From NCBI RefSeq assembly GCF_000090795.2, contig NW_003546296.1, positions 24,285-50,983 of the forward strand: 26,699 nucleotides of DNA. The letters are read 5' to 3'. Of this stretch, positions 10,014-19,646 are shown piece by piece. Every line of letters starts with the position of its first letter. Positions within the stretch are counted from its first letter, which is position 1. The position numbers and the translations under genes were made by a program. This DNA comes from Amphimedon queenslandica (lineage: Eukaryota > Porifera > Demospongiae > Haplosclerida > Niphatidae). The notes beneath the pieces were generated by a model. It ran no database searches, was not told where the DNA came from, and saw nothing but the letters and a program-made list of their open reading frames with translations.

Positions 10014-10988
10014 GATAAATGGAGTAGGAGTAGTTGTGGGTGTGTGTGTGTGTTTTCTGAGTGAATAGAGTGTCCACTCAACTGTCATACAGTTTTGATA
10101 ATTCTGTATTGATTATTTACTGATTGGGAATAGAATCTAGTCCCTGTTGATTGAATAAACCCTGCATCCTTGTGGAAAGTGTATAATAATGGGCTTATTG
10201 TAAAGTGAAAGTATAAGTTTATAATGAAGTCATGATTATGATCATGTCAAAATGTAATCCAATTACTATTGAATAGTGAATAGGCTTCTGATACAACACA
10301 AGTACATGTATATGCATCAGAAAATTTTTTTAAAATGGAAAAATCTCTCCTTTTAAATTTTTTGGCAAAATTTGACAAGCTAAATGCCAAATTCTGTGAA
10401 AAACCCTGCCCTCTCTCCTTTCCTTCTCCTCCCCTTACCTCTATCACTTGTTCTTGTAGTGTGAGTGTGTTTATTATTCGTATCTTCCTTGTTCTCCCTG
10501 AGAGTATCCCCACACAGTATCTGGTTTCTTTCCACCAGGGGGTACCAAACGTGTTGGACCAGTCTGAACGAGGGAAAGGAGGAGGGACGTGAAGGAACCT
10601 CCCCATAGGCGTGAACGGAACTATGCAACCAGTTACTGGATGCACGTGAGTTTTCACCTATTAAAATATGAGGAATTTTGATAAATTTGTGAATTTTTGG
10701 TGATTGGTTTGTTTTTTCTTACGTCTTTTGTTTTTGGATCAAACCAATGAGAAATGTCCTTGCCTGCATTAGCCAGTATTGGTTTGAGAAGCACATTACC
10801 TGGAGAGATAAAGAAGGTATTATTGTATTGCCAGGATCTCAACTACTAAGCTGACTAGTACCTGAATTATTCTGGCAGAGCTCTGTCAGGTCGTATACCT
10901 TCCCAAGGAAGGAGACCCAACAGTCTGAGTGAGTGTTATGAGCCGCTACCTCCCCAGGAGTGAAATACTTATTGCCTCTGGTCACCAT
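9275..10988 (-). CDS. CYB5D1: Cytochrome b5 domain-containing protein 1
   Basis: Ciliary/flagellar protein with a divergent cytochrome b5 fold, associated with radial spokes and control of ciliary beating. Exons on the minus strand: 10862-10988, 10723-10799, 10439-10657, 9275-9505, giving 217 aa (human 228). [105 protein letters not shown] and [10 protein letters not shown] all match the family in order. The HPGG heme-ligand motif of classical b5 is absent, as in other CYB5D1 proteins; the second His (ISHWFDP) is present. An upstream in-frame ATG at 11030 would add 14 residues but would make the X-box coding, so the start at 10988 is preferred. Intron 3 is about 930 bp; the others are short. 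Confidence 0.93.
9506..10438 (-). other. CYB5D1 intron 3: (GT)n microsatellite and degenerate repeat
   Basis: The intron holds a 41-bp (GT)n run at 9973-10013 and a second GT-rich run at about 10039-10053. Around 10297-10400 there is a degenerate plus-orientation fragment of the ~186-bp repeat (ACATGTATATGCATCAG, then TTTTTTGGCAAAATTTG). No ORF with family resemblance was seen. Confidence 0.6.
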
Positions 10989-11066
10989 TTTGTTTTTAGT
11001 CTGGTTCCCATAGTAACACACCACGCCCATTATTTGACCACGCCCCTTGCTCTTCCTAATAATAAA
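10989..11066. promoter_or_regulatory. 78-bp divergent CYB5D1/NAA38 promoter
   Basis: The two start codons (10988 minus, 11067 plus) are separated by 78 bp. The interval contains an X-box (11004-11017) and two CCACGCCC boxes (11021-11028, 11038-11045) that could bind Sp/KLF factors. There is no TATA box. Both transcripts must start within or inside this interval unless an upstream untranslated exon exists. Confidence 0.65.
11004..11017. promoter_or_regulatory. X-box (RFX binding site) GTTCCCATAGTAAC
   Basis: The 14-mer fits the RFX/DAF-19 X-box consensus RYYNYYATRRNRAC at every position. It lies 16-29 bp upstream of the CYB5D1 start codon. X-boxes mark ciliary genes across animals, and CYB5D1 is a ciliary protein, so position and target agree. 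Confidence 0.65.
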
Positions 11067-12154
11067 ATGGAGGCTAGAGCTTTTCTTCAAAGTTTGCTCA
11101 ATAAGAGGTTGAGGATCAGTATAAAGGATGGGAGAGTGATTGACGGCCATTTTATGTGCACTGATAACTCCTGTAATGTTGTCCTAAGTAACTGTGAGGA
11201 ATTTCTCACACAGGAAGACGTTGGTGAGGCCTTATTCTCTGTTTTATTAAAATTAATAATGATATTAATTTTAAAAATAATAGAATGAACTGTTTATGCT
11301 AGACAGTGGAAATTATTAGCTGGGAATTAAATTTGTGATTGATAAGACGTCAGGGTTTCCTACAAAGTATCCTAACTGAGCTAAACAGCATGACTACAGT
11401 TTGGCCTGATTTTGGAGCAACTTTAAAAGCCCATAAAAAATCCAAATTTGATTGGAATCAGCTCAAACTTTTACACAACATAAGAACAGGTATATATATC
11501 AGGGACTGTTATAAAAATTGAGAATTCTCTACTTTTCATTTTTGGTAAAATTTGGCTCGTGACCCTGTACTATAGTACAGGGACTTTTACCCGATTTTGG
11601 AGCAACTTTAAAAATTCGTAAAAAATCCAATTTTGATCGGAATCAGCTCAAACTTTCTACACAACATAAGAACATGTATATGTATCAAGGAATGTTATAA
11701 AAATTGGGAATTCTCTACTTTTCATTTTTGGCAAAATTTGGCCCGAGACCATGTACTATAGTACAGGGACTTTGGCCTGATTTTGAAGCAACTTAAAAAT
11801 CAACTGAGGTAAGACTATGCAAAAATCCTTTAGGAAGCCCTGTGGTTGTACTTCTTGATAAATCAGAGATTTTTAGAAAGAATATTTAGATAATAATGGC
11901 TGCCTTGAGTAGAAACTTATTAAACCTCTTTGTTCACACTTTATTTTATTTTCTCATTATTTTTAGTTAAAGCTAAAAATCGTGACACTAGTGAGGCTGT
12001 GAACATCAGAACACTAGGACTGGCTATAGTCCCTGGGGATCAAATACTAACAATATCAGTCCAGGACACATTGTTATCCAATGAATTACTAGAACACATC
12101 AGCAGTAGTAATAATACCACTGCCAGTAGCAGTGAGACTAGTATCAGTTCATGA
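11067..12154 (+). CDS. NAA38: NatC auxiliary subunit NAA38 (LSMD1), Sm-like protein
   Basis: Sm-fold auxiliary subunit of the NatC N-terminal acetyltransferase complex (with NAA30 and NAA35), acting on ribosome-bound nascent chains. Two exons, 11067-11223 and 11967-12154, give 114 aa (human 125). Sm1 motif: [20 protein letters not shown], then [24 protein letters not shown]. Sm2 motif: [19 protein letters not shown]. These match LSMD1 (LLNKTMRIRMTDGR..GCFLCTDRDCNVIL and LGLAMVPGHHIVSIEVQ) better than LSM8 or other LSm proteins. The N-terminal extension of mammals is missing. The C-terminus is a Ser/Thr/Asn-rich tail. The intron carries tandem repeats. AATAAA at 12267-12272 is a likely poly(A) signal. 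Confidence 0.9.
11403..11806 (+). repeat. Two-plus tandem copies of the ~186-bp repeat
   Basis: Units start at about 11403, 11589 and 11774 (the last one partial), giving a period of 185-186 bp. Each unit runs CCTGATTTTGGAGCAACTTT, TCCAATTTTGATCGGAATCA, GCTCAAACTTTCTACACAAC, GAACATGTATATGTATCA, then CTACTTTTCATTTTTGGCAA. Each ends in a CTGTACTATAGTACAG-type core, which is a perfect 16-bp palindrome in the first unit. The array fills most of the NAA38 intron. Confidence 0.85.
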
Positions 12155-12456
12155 TGTAAAAATATTCATGATTCTTTTTAAACTAAAATTATTTTGCACA
12201 AAATTAAGAATAAGTACAGAGCCAATTACAAAAATTGGTATATGGGTATTTGACTAAAGGCCTCATAATAAATTTTATTTCATTTTAGATCAAAAATGGC
12301 TCAAATTTTTACTTTCAAAGTAAATTTTTGTATTTATAGATCTAATACCACATAATAATAGGTAATAGGTAGGTGCGGTCACACGTGTATCAGAATCATA
12401 TCAGAAGAGTTTCATACTCTTTTATTCGCTTTTCTCCCTCTTTCTCTCACTCCATC
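12155..12456. other. Intergenic spacer NAA38-UBIAD1
   Basis: About 300 bp of AT-rich DNA holding the NAA38 3' UTR (AATAAA at 12267) and the UBIAD1 5' region. The UBIAD1 frame stays open upstream of its first ATG, back to 12373. A weak acceptor-like sequence (tttatag at about 12340) could mean a 5' UTR intron, but nothing proves it. Confidence 0.45.
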
Positions 12457-13353
12457 ATGCTCAATCATCCTTATTTAACAGCTGTAAGACCATGGACCCT
12501 GTCCGCCTCCCTCACTCCAGTATTATTAGGAGCAGTACTTAGCTATCAATCCCACCATCAGTTCTCTCTCCTCCTAGCACTAGTAACTGTCCTTACAGTG
12601 CTCACAGTACATGGGGCTGGTAACCTCGTCAATACATACTTTGATTACATGCAGGGGGTGGATCCACGGGCCGCTGGTACCGAAGACAGGACACTGGTCG
12701 ACCGGCACCTGGAGCCGACGCAGGTCGTTAATCTAGCCGCCTACTTGTATGGTTGTGGAATGTTGGGTCTATGGGCTTTAATGGTGTTATCTCCGGCTCA
12801 AAGTTACCTAATCGCTGGATTGTTCTTCGGTGGTTTATCAGGATCATTCCTATACACGGGAGGCATTGGATTAAAATATTACATATTAGGAGACCTTTTA
12901 GTCATCATTACCTTTGGACCACTGGCAGTTCTATTCTCTTACGTCATCCAATGTGGACACTTCTCTCTATCTCCTCTCCTCTTAGCCGTCCCACTAGCTC
13001 TCAACACTGAAGCCATCATGCACAGTAAACATACCAGGGACATATCTGCTCATAAAGAGGTTGGACTCGTCTCTTTAGCTGTTATCCTTGGTGAACAAGG
13101 CTCCTACTTTCTCTTTGCCCTCCTCCTCTTCTGCCCTTATTTCATATTCTTCTATTGGATGATCCAGTACTCGCTGCCGTTGGGACTTCCTCTTGTTACA
13201 ATGCCTTATGCATTTAGTTTGGAGAGGGTTTTTCGCGAGAGTAATTGCCGTCACAGTATCTCGCGTCAACTCGCTGGTCTTAATCTCACTCTAGGACTGC
13301 TACAAGTGATTGGATGCTGTTTCTCTAATTATGTACCATATTCAGTTCGCTGA
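12457..13353 (+). CDS. UBIAD1: UbiA prenyltransferase domain protein 1
   Basis: Polytopic ER/Golgi prenyltransferase that makes menaquinone-4 (vitamin K2) and has been linked to CoQ10 synthesis and HMG-CoA reductase stability. Single exon, 298 aa from the first ATG (human 338; the shorter N-terminus accounts for most of the difference). The first Asp-rich motif NLVNTYFDYMQGVD is intact and followed by EDRTLVDRHLEP. Other landmarks are YFGG-like FFGGLSGSFLYTGGIGLKY, LGDLLVIITFGPLAVLF, PLALNTEAIMHSKHTRD and PYAFSLERVFR, with about eight hydrophobic segments. In the second motif the family's DxxxD (RDMESDREAG in human) reads RDISAHKEVG, so the second Asp is His. No frameshift or stop, so the gene appears intact. 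AATAAA at 13478-13483 is a likely poly(A) signal. It converges on SIGMAR1. Confidence 0.93.
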   Translation: MLNHPYLTAVRPWTLSASLTPVLLGAVLSYQSHHQFSLLLALVTVLTVLTVHGAGNLVNTYFDYMQGVDPRAAGTEDRTLVDRHLEPTQVVNLAAYLYGCGMLGLWALMVLSPAQSYLIAGLFFGGLSGSFLYTGGIGLKYYILGDLLVIITFGPLAVLFSYVIQCGHFSLSPLLLAVPLALNTEAIMHSKHTRDISAHKEVGLVSLAVILGEQGSYFLFALLLFCPYFIFFYWMIQYSLPLGLPLVTMPYAFSLERVFRESNCRHSISRQLAGLNLTLGLLQVIGCCFSNYVPYSVR

Positions 13354-13567
13354 CTGTTACAATAGTTTTTAAAAGATAGTTTTATTTATTATCATTGTAA
13401 CATTTACTAATAGATTGTCTGAGTGCATTGATTTAATGCACTGTTGTACAATAGCAAAATTGTATTCCTAAATATGAAATAAATAGAAAAAATATGACTT
13501 TTAGGACAAAATTTGAGTCAAATATACAGCCAAAAATAATGAACTACTCATCTATCTAAATAAATAA

Positions 13568-14579
13568 TTAAAAATTTCCCTGGAGTAGCTCTCTACCCAA
13601 TGATATAGCATATATCTTAATAGTTTCATAGAAAACAACAAAGTCTGTAGTACCAAACACAGTATCGGCCAGAGCAAAAAGCAGAGTAGAAGGTATCACT
13701 CCTCGTCCATACTCCACCATTATTGTACCACTGGTCCACTGGACACCGGTCACCTCACCAGGAGCATGGTGTACATAATCACCAATCCCGTACTCCTTTA
13801 CCACCATACCACCTTCCTTCCATTGTCTCATGGTACCAGAAACCAGTGTATCAGTAATCTCAGCTAAATATCGACCTAAGAAAAGAATAAGTTTTACAAT
13901 AGGTGTAAGAATGAAGAATTTAAATCACAGTCTTCCTGCAACTAAAAATACTAAAAATTAATACTCAAGCAATTAAAAATTGATGTCTAAATATGATGCC
14001 AACCTGAGTGTCCAGATGTGTCAATCCCAGTACCAAAGAACATGACGTACTCTGTCATTGAAGCATGGAGTATGTACATTGCTCCCATCCACCCACCACA
14101 ATTAACAAATATCCATTTCTGATGCTCCTTAGGCAAGATGTGATCACCATGCTTCTCCCTCAGTCGTTTCTCAATGAGAGAGAGTGTTTCCTTGACAGGC
14201 TGACCTGAAATAATTATGATAATTATAACATTAAACATTAACGATGCCAGCCCTGATTATCATGAAATTCATTTTTCTCTTATAAAATCGACCCCAAACA
14301 CCAGCTATACATGTCTACATATAATCGAGGTTCCGATCTACACATGCCGAGACACATGCTGCCTCTTGGTGTTTATTTAATGACACCTTCTCTTCACTGC
14401 TTACCTCTGGTGCTTGCTAGAGCAGCTTTTGTGATGGCTGAAACCTCTTTCTCATCAAAAATGAACTCTTTGCTGTTCAGCCTCAGACGTATCCCGCCAT
14501 AAAGGATTGCTATTATCAGAGTAAGGAGAGCACTGTACCTCACACATGAACCAAAACTGGAACAAAGTCCACAGCACAT
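13568..14579 (-). CDS. SIGMAR1: Sigma non-opioid intracellular receptor 1
   Basis: ER membrane protein of the ERG2/sigma-1 receptor family; in mammals a ligand-operated chaperone at ER-mitochondria contacts. Exons on the minus strand: 14405-14579, 14004-14204, 13568-13875, giving 227 aa (human 223). An N-terminal membrane helix (SALLTLIIAILYGGI, about residues 16-30) precedes the cupin-like domain. Matching blocks are WIFVNCGGWMGAMYILHASM, TEYVMFFGTGIDTSGHSGRY, EITDTLVSGTMRQWKEG, VEYGRGVIPSTLLFALADTV and the C-terminal membrane-adjacent helices. The conserved Asp (ALADTV) and Glu (TEYVMFFG) that bind the ligand amine in the human protein are in place. An ERG2 sterol isomerase identity is possible by family, but lengths and motifs fit sigma-1 better. 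It is head-to-head with EMC1. Confidence 0.93.
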
Positions 14580-14674
14580 TTTGAGGTAGTGCTTTAATGA
14601 GCCACACCTCAAAATTAAACTTGACCACGCCTTAAATTAATAATTAAGCTACACCCATTCACACGTGCTCCATT
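14580..14674. promoter_or_regulatory. 95-bp divergent SIGMAR1/EMC1 promoter
   Basis: Both start codons flank a 95-bp AT-rich interval with a CACGTG E-box (14662-14667) and CCACACC/CCACGCC boxes (14602, 14625). I looked for a full ERSE (CCAAT-N9-CCACG) and found only the CCACG half. Confidence 0.6.
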
Positions 14675-17600
14675 ATGCTCAAAATTGTTCATTTTTGTCT
14701 CTTTTCTCTTCTCTTCCTCCAGTCTGTTCTCTCTCTTTATGAAGATCAAGTCGGTTCCTTTGATTGGTAAGGACTGGTCGAGTATTTGAGTCTTTATAGC
14801 ATTCCCTCCCTTAGGCATAGGAGGTTTCTAGGTCACGTGACCTGGTCTTCATTAGAGCAATCAACCGGGGGTAGAAGAAAAGTCTTACTAGGGGGCCCCC
14901 AGGGGGTCATCGGAGCTGTTAATGCAGGGCCTGGATCTATTGGTAAACTTTGTTTTTTTTGTATATTTTTTATTAAATTTTCGTAGCCTGGCGACAAGAG
15001 TTGGGTGGACCCATTTATGAAATATTACATCATCAGTCTACGCTCATCACTGTGTCAGGTGATAGTCACATGCTACTCAAAGCCTGGCACACTGACACTG
15101 GAATATTTAAATGGGAAGTTCCCTTATCCTCTAGAGCCACACCCACAAATCAATGGCCATCCTCTGCTAATTGGAGGCCTAATGGGGTATCAGTGATAGC
15201 GTGTGGAGTTAAAAAAGGTATTGAAATATACTTTTAATTTTAATTTACACAATAAATAATACTTACTATAGATCAGATAGCTGTTAGTAGTGGTGGTATA
15301 CTCTCAGTTCATTCGTTAAGATCTGGCAAGGAACTATGGAATATGCAGCTGGAGTAAGTCCATTGTGTCATTATTGTATCGTGTTTTTAAAATTGTGTTT
15401 AGTTCTGATGGTTTGTTGTGTCATATGGAGTCATCTGGTGGTGAGATTGAGCTGGTTTATCTTTTGAACGGAGAACTCAAGTTTGAAAGGATCAGTATGA
15501 GCAATAGGGAATCAAAAGTTTATAAGAACGTAAGTACATTTATATTAATATATCATTTATATTAACCCTTTCTTTCCCTCCCTCTCTCTCTCTCCTCAGG
15601 TCAATGCTCAATGGTTAACGTTAGATACTCAGTGTACTGTCACTGATGGTGGGCTGGTTGTGTGCTGGTCTTCATCATCAAAACAGTTTTATTTACTGAA
15701 AACTGATTCAACATCATTCGAACCACTCAATATGGAGGTAATAATAATAATTAAAGAGAGAAAGACAAAGGAAAACCATTTTCTCATGTACAATGTAGAT
15801 ATGTCTTTTATTAAATCAATTTCTGTATTTTATTTTTAGGATAATTTGTCTTCATTGTTATCAAGTGAAGTATCAATTACTGAAATAACTGGAGAAGATA
15901 ATTACTTACTAGTTGATGATACACACATTGTGTCTATTGATGATTCATCATTGAAGCTATCATTATATTGTACTGGTTGTAAGATGGGCACTGGCTTTAA
16001 TGAGAGAGGTGACACTGCTGGCGTGGTGGTGAAGTGGGGCGGGTCTAATGGAGGATTGGTAGTGACTCCATCCATTAATAACGAGAAAGGACAAACTTTT
16101 ACTGTTCAATCTAGCGTTGAACGAGGAGGTGTGGTCAAGGTAAGATTAATTAGATACTTGTACAATATACCGTTTCTATCTTTTAAATGTTCATATATTC
16201 TTTATTTATTTAATTATTTATTTATTTATTTATCTCTTCTTCTCTTCAGATTGATGTATTCATATTATCAAAGTCTGTGACTGATTTGTCCTGGAGAGCA
16301 GTTGTATTTAGAGATGACTCTAGCGTTAGTTTCATATCAAGCAATGGTTAGTATCCATTAAACCACACCCACTACTCCACCCACTAATTAGGTGAGCTAG
16401 TCTGGTCCAGAGAGGAAGGACTGGCGAGTATCGTTGCCATGGAGATGATGGATCTACCTTCGTCTCAATCTGCTGCCGAGGGATTTCTCTCCCTCCTTGA
16501 AGAGGACTCGAACCCGTTCCTTTTAGCTTATAAACGGGTTAACTTCCAGTTGGGACTGGCCCGTCAGTTTATAGAAGATGTTATTAAAAGAGGTGTGGCT
16601 TCTATTATTAAACCAGTGAGCAGCGAGGAGCTATTAAGGGATGAATTCAACACTCGTAAAGTGATTGTAGCCATTACCAGTTATAATACAGTAAGAGAGA
16701 GAGATACACACTTTCATGTACATGTGTGTCAATAATAATTACTCTACATGTTGTCTATTTAATCTTTAAATTAGGTTATGTATTTATTATTTATTTATTT
16801 ATTTACTTATTTTATTGATCTTATTTATTTTATTATTTTATTTATTTATAGATTTATGGAATTGATTCCTTAAAAGGTAAAGTTGTCTGGCAGCTGTACC
16901 TGCCTAAGCTCCTCCCACTAATTAACGAAGTCTACATCCTTCGTTCATCAGTCCATCCACCTCACCCTCCACTGGCGGCCATTGTAGGCGTGGCTCCTCA
17001 TTGTACTGGCTCTGTCGTCATTGAGTTTAATCCTATCAGCGGAGAACTGACCAATCAGAATTGTCTACCATACTCTGTAAAGCAAGTAGTGTTACTACCA
17101 ATGACTGATCCCACCCACCAGCGGAAATTGCTCTTTATCAGTCAAGATGGAGCCAGCCATTGCTATGGCAGTGATTGTGGATTACAGTCTACAACACCTG
17201 TGTTTTTGTATACTGCCGATATTAATAGTGGGACACTAGAGGGCGCGGCTATTACAAGGGCGGAGTCTTTACCAATACCAGCATGGAGGACTGTTATTCC
17301 AAAAAATGAGAAGATATTAAAAGTTATCAACAATCGTTACGGTACAGCTGTAAATATAGGCTTTTAATTAGGTTTTATTTATACCTTTATTTATTAGGCC
17401 ACACCCACTCGTTAGGACGGGTTAGGTATGATCGCAGTGTCCAATACAAATACCTTAACCCTCACTTGGTTGCTATGGCAACCCAAACAATCGGCCAATC
17501 AAAACGTATGCTCTTAATAATTCATTTGTTTTTATTTTCAATTATTAATTAGCTAATATTAATATTTATTTATTGGATGTCGTCAATGGGGGAGTGGTCC

Positions 17601-19640
17601 ATCATGTGACCCACAAGCAAGCAACGACTCCTGTTAATATTGTATTGTGTGAGAACTGGATTGTGGTGAGACAGCATTTATTGTAATTATCACTAAAAAT
17701 ATTATTCTCTCTCTTTATCCCTTTTCTTTTCTAGTATACTTATTATAACATAAAAGCTTATCGGACCGAACTTGTCGTCACGGAACTTTACGACCCAAGG
17801 AATGAAACAGAGTTAGGCCACACCTACTACTCCACCCCTCCTATTGAAAGTATTACTTTATACTTTAGGTCCATTTGGTCTTCACTGACTCCTCCTACAC
17901 TTCCTCTTGTTACCAGTCAGAGCTACTTGCTTGGAACTGGTATAGTTAGTCTGTCAGTTACAGCAACACAAAGAGGAATAACTCACAGAGATCTGCTTTG
18001 TAAGCTTTTGAAACACAGGGATTGGCTCATTTAAAAATGGCCGTAACTTTGAAAAATTAAGTCGGAATCAGCTCAAACTTGCTACATAGCATAAGTACAT
18101 AAATATGCATCAGAAAATGTAATAAAAATTGGGTGTGATTTTTTGGCCATTTTTCGGAAAAAACCATGGGCTATAGTACAGGGATTTTTTCAGATTTTGG
18201 CCCATTTTTTAAAATGGCCGTAACTTGAAAAATTTAAGTCGGAATCAGCTCAAACTTGCTACATAGCATAAGGACATCAATATGTATCAGAAGATGTTAT
18301 AAAAATTAGGGGTAATTTTTTGGCCATTTTTCGGAAAAAACCATGGGCTATAGTACAGGGATTTTTTCAGAAATTGGCCCGTTTTTTAAAATGGCCGTAA
18401 CTTGAAAAATTGAAGTCGAAATCACTTCAAACTTTCTACACAACATAAGGACATTAATATGTATCAGAAAATGTAATAAAAATTAGGGGGGATTTTTTAG
18501 CCATTTTTTGGAAAAAACTATGGGCTTTTTTCAAGAATTGATTCATTTTTAAATGCTCATAACTCAAAAATTATTTGCCATAACCACTACATTATCCAAT
18601 TAAAAATTACAATCATTTTAACTTATTTTTTATTAATTTTCCAGTAGGATTATCTTCCGGACACATTGCCTCTCTAGATAAGGAAATATTGGATCCCAGG
18701 AGGAATATAACTCCAAACCAAGAAATGATGTGAGTCATGCTAGCACACACTTATACTGTGTTCACACTACCTCTCCAGCTGTACAGAACTGTACCTAATT
18801 AGATTAGTTTGGTTATAAAAGAACCATGTTGGTAGCAGTTCACACTGCACAACGTAACTACACCAAATTCACTTTAAAACTTAACTACACCATTTCAGAG
18901 CACCTATTTTGGTGCACCACTTTAGCCTGGTTTGGTTTGGTTTCAGTGCAGTTCAGTTATGTTCATACTTGTTATAAAAGTACACTATACTTCCCCAAAA
19001 CCCAGTTCCAGTACAGTTTTGAAGGGTAGTGTGAACAAGGTATAACTACCCAATGAATCAGATCCTGTTTCTCTCATACTATGACTATGTGTAGTGGCTA
19101 AATTTTAACAAAGTAATCTAAATGTCCACGTTCCTTTAGACCAGTAAAGTACATGTAAACCTCATCTTCAGCTACATGTAAGTATGGCAACTGCTATCAA
19201 TAGTGGTCTGCACACAAAGTGACCATAAAATTGATAAATACACACGTAGATACAATCAGAATATACTCCCTTACTTTTTATAGGGACGAAGGACTGCCCA
19301 TTTATATTCCACTGATTGATTTCAGTGCAAAGAGACTAATCAATTACAATCAAACTGTGACTAATATCAGAAGCATAGTGACCAGTCCCACGGGATTAGA
19401 ATCAACGTCACTCGTATTTGCATACGGACTGGGTAAACCACACCCACAGCGTTCCCAACTTAATTTTTTACATTTTTAGATTTATATTTAACTCGCGTGA
19501 CTCCATCAAAGCAGTTCGATGTCCTAGCGGAAGATTTTGATTACAAGTTAATTGCACTTGTTGTCGGAGGACTCACTCTAGCTACGATTGTCTCCTCTCG
19601 ACTGTCCGCTAGAAAAATGCTTAGTTTGCTTTGGCAATAA
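14675..19640 (+). CDS. EMC1: ER membrane protein complex subunit 1
   Basis: Largest subunit of the EMC insertase, which inserts tail-anchored and multi-pass proteins in the ER; most of it is a lumenal beta-propeller. Sixteen exons join in phase: 14675-14766, 14815-14942, 14987-15217, 15272-15353, 15403-15529, 15600-15737, 15840-16139, 16250-16346, 16392-16690, 16852-17341, 17398-17505, 17553-17665, 17735-17999, 18645-18729, 19284-19432, 19480-19640; 954 aa (human 993). It starts with a signal peptide (MLKIVHFCLFSLLFLQSVLS) and then YEDQVGSFDW, as in the family. GELVWSREEGLASIVAMEM, RRNITPNQE and SAKRLINYNQTV are clear matches; the DUF1620 C-terminal part reads LESTSLVFAYGLDLYLTRVT then PSKQFDVL. 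A C-terminal membrane helix (LIALVVGGLTLATIVSS) and a short basic tail end it. Intron 13 holds tandem repeats and intron 14 a MITE. The stop codon overlaps a poly(A) signal. Confidence 0.94.
18033..18560 (+). repeat. Three tandem ~177-bp repeats in EMC1 intron 13
   Basis: Units begin at about 18034, 18211 and 18388 (AAAATGGCCGTAACTTGAAA), a 177-bp period. Each contains GTCGGAATCAGCTCAAACTT or a close variant, ACATAGCATAAG or ACACAACATAAG, then ATCAGAAAATGTAATAAAAA, and most end in GGGCTATAGTACAGGGATTT. The shared GGAATCAGCTCAAACTT and TATAGTACAGGGA blocks show this is a diverged subfamily of the ~186-bp repeat. Confidence 0.85.
18752..19044. mobile_element. ~293-bp MITE in EMC1 intron 14
   Basis: TATACTGTGTTCACACTACC at 18752-18771 pairs with GGTAGTGTGAACAAGGTATA at 19025-19044, an imperfect terminal inverted repeat of about 20 bp with two differences. 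The interior has no convincing coding sequence, although one frame stays open for 67 codons. Confidence 0.75.
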
Positions 19641-19646
19641 AATAAA
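19636..19646 (+). terminator. Overlapping poly(A) signals at the EMC1 stop codon
   Basis: Two overlapping AATAAA hexamers (19636-19641 and 19641-19646) contain and follow the EMC1 TAA stop (19638-19640). If used, the 3' UTR would be only about 15-30 nt. On the opposite strand a reverse AATAAA at 19730-19735 could serve the convergent TRIM gene. Confidence 0.55.

Noticed and set aside
10989-11150. Upstream extension of the CYB5D1 frame on the minus strand
   Set aside because: It would run through the X-box and into the NAA38 coding exon; only residues from 10988 on match the family.
14831-14838. TCACGTGA box as a regulatory site
   Set aside because: It is coding sequence of EMC1 exon 2 and has no further support as a control element.
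17469-17482. Second perfect X-box match (GTTGCTATGGCAAC)
   Set aside because: It lies inside EMC1 exon 11 and is fully explained by the codons for Val-Ala-Met-Ala-Thr; no promoter is nearby.
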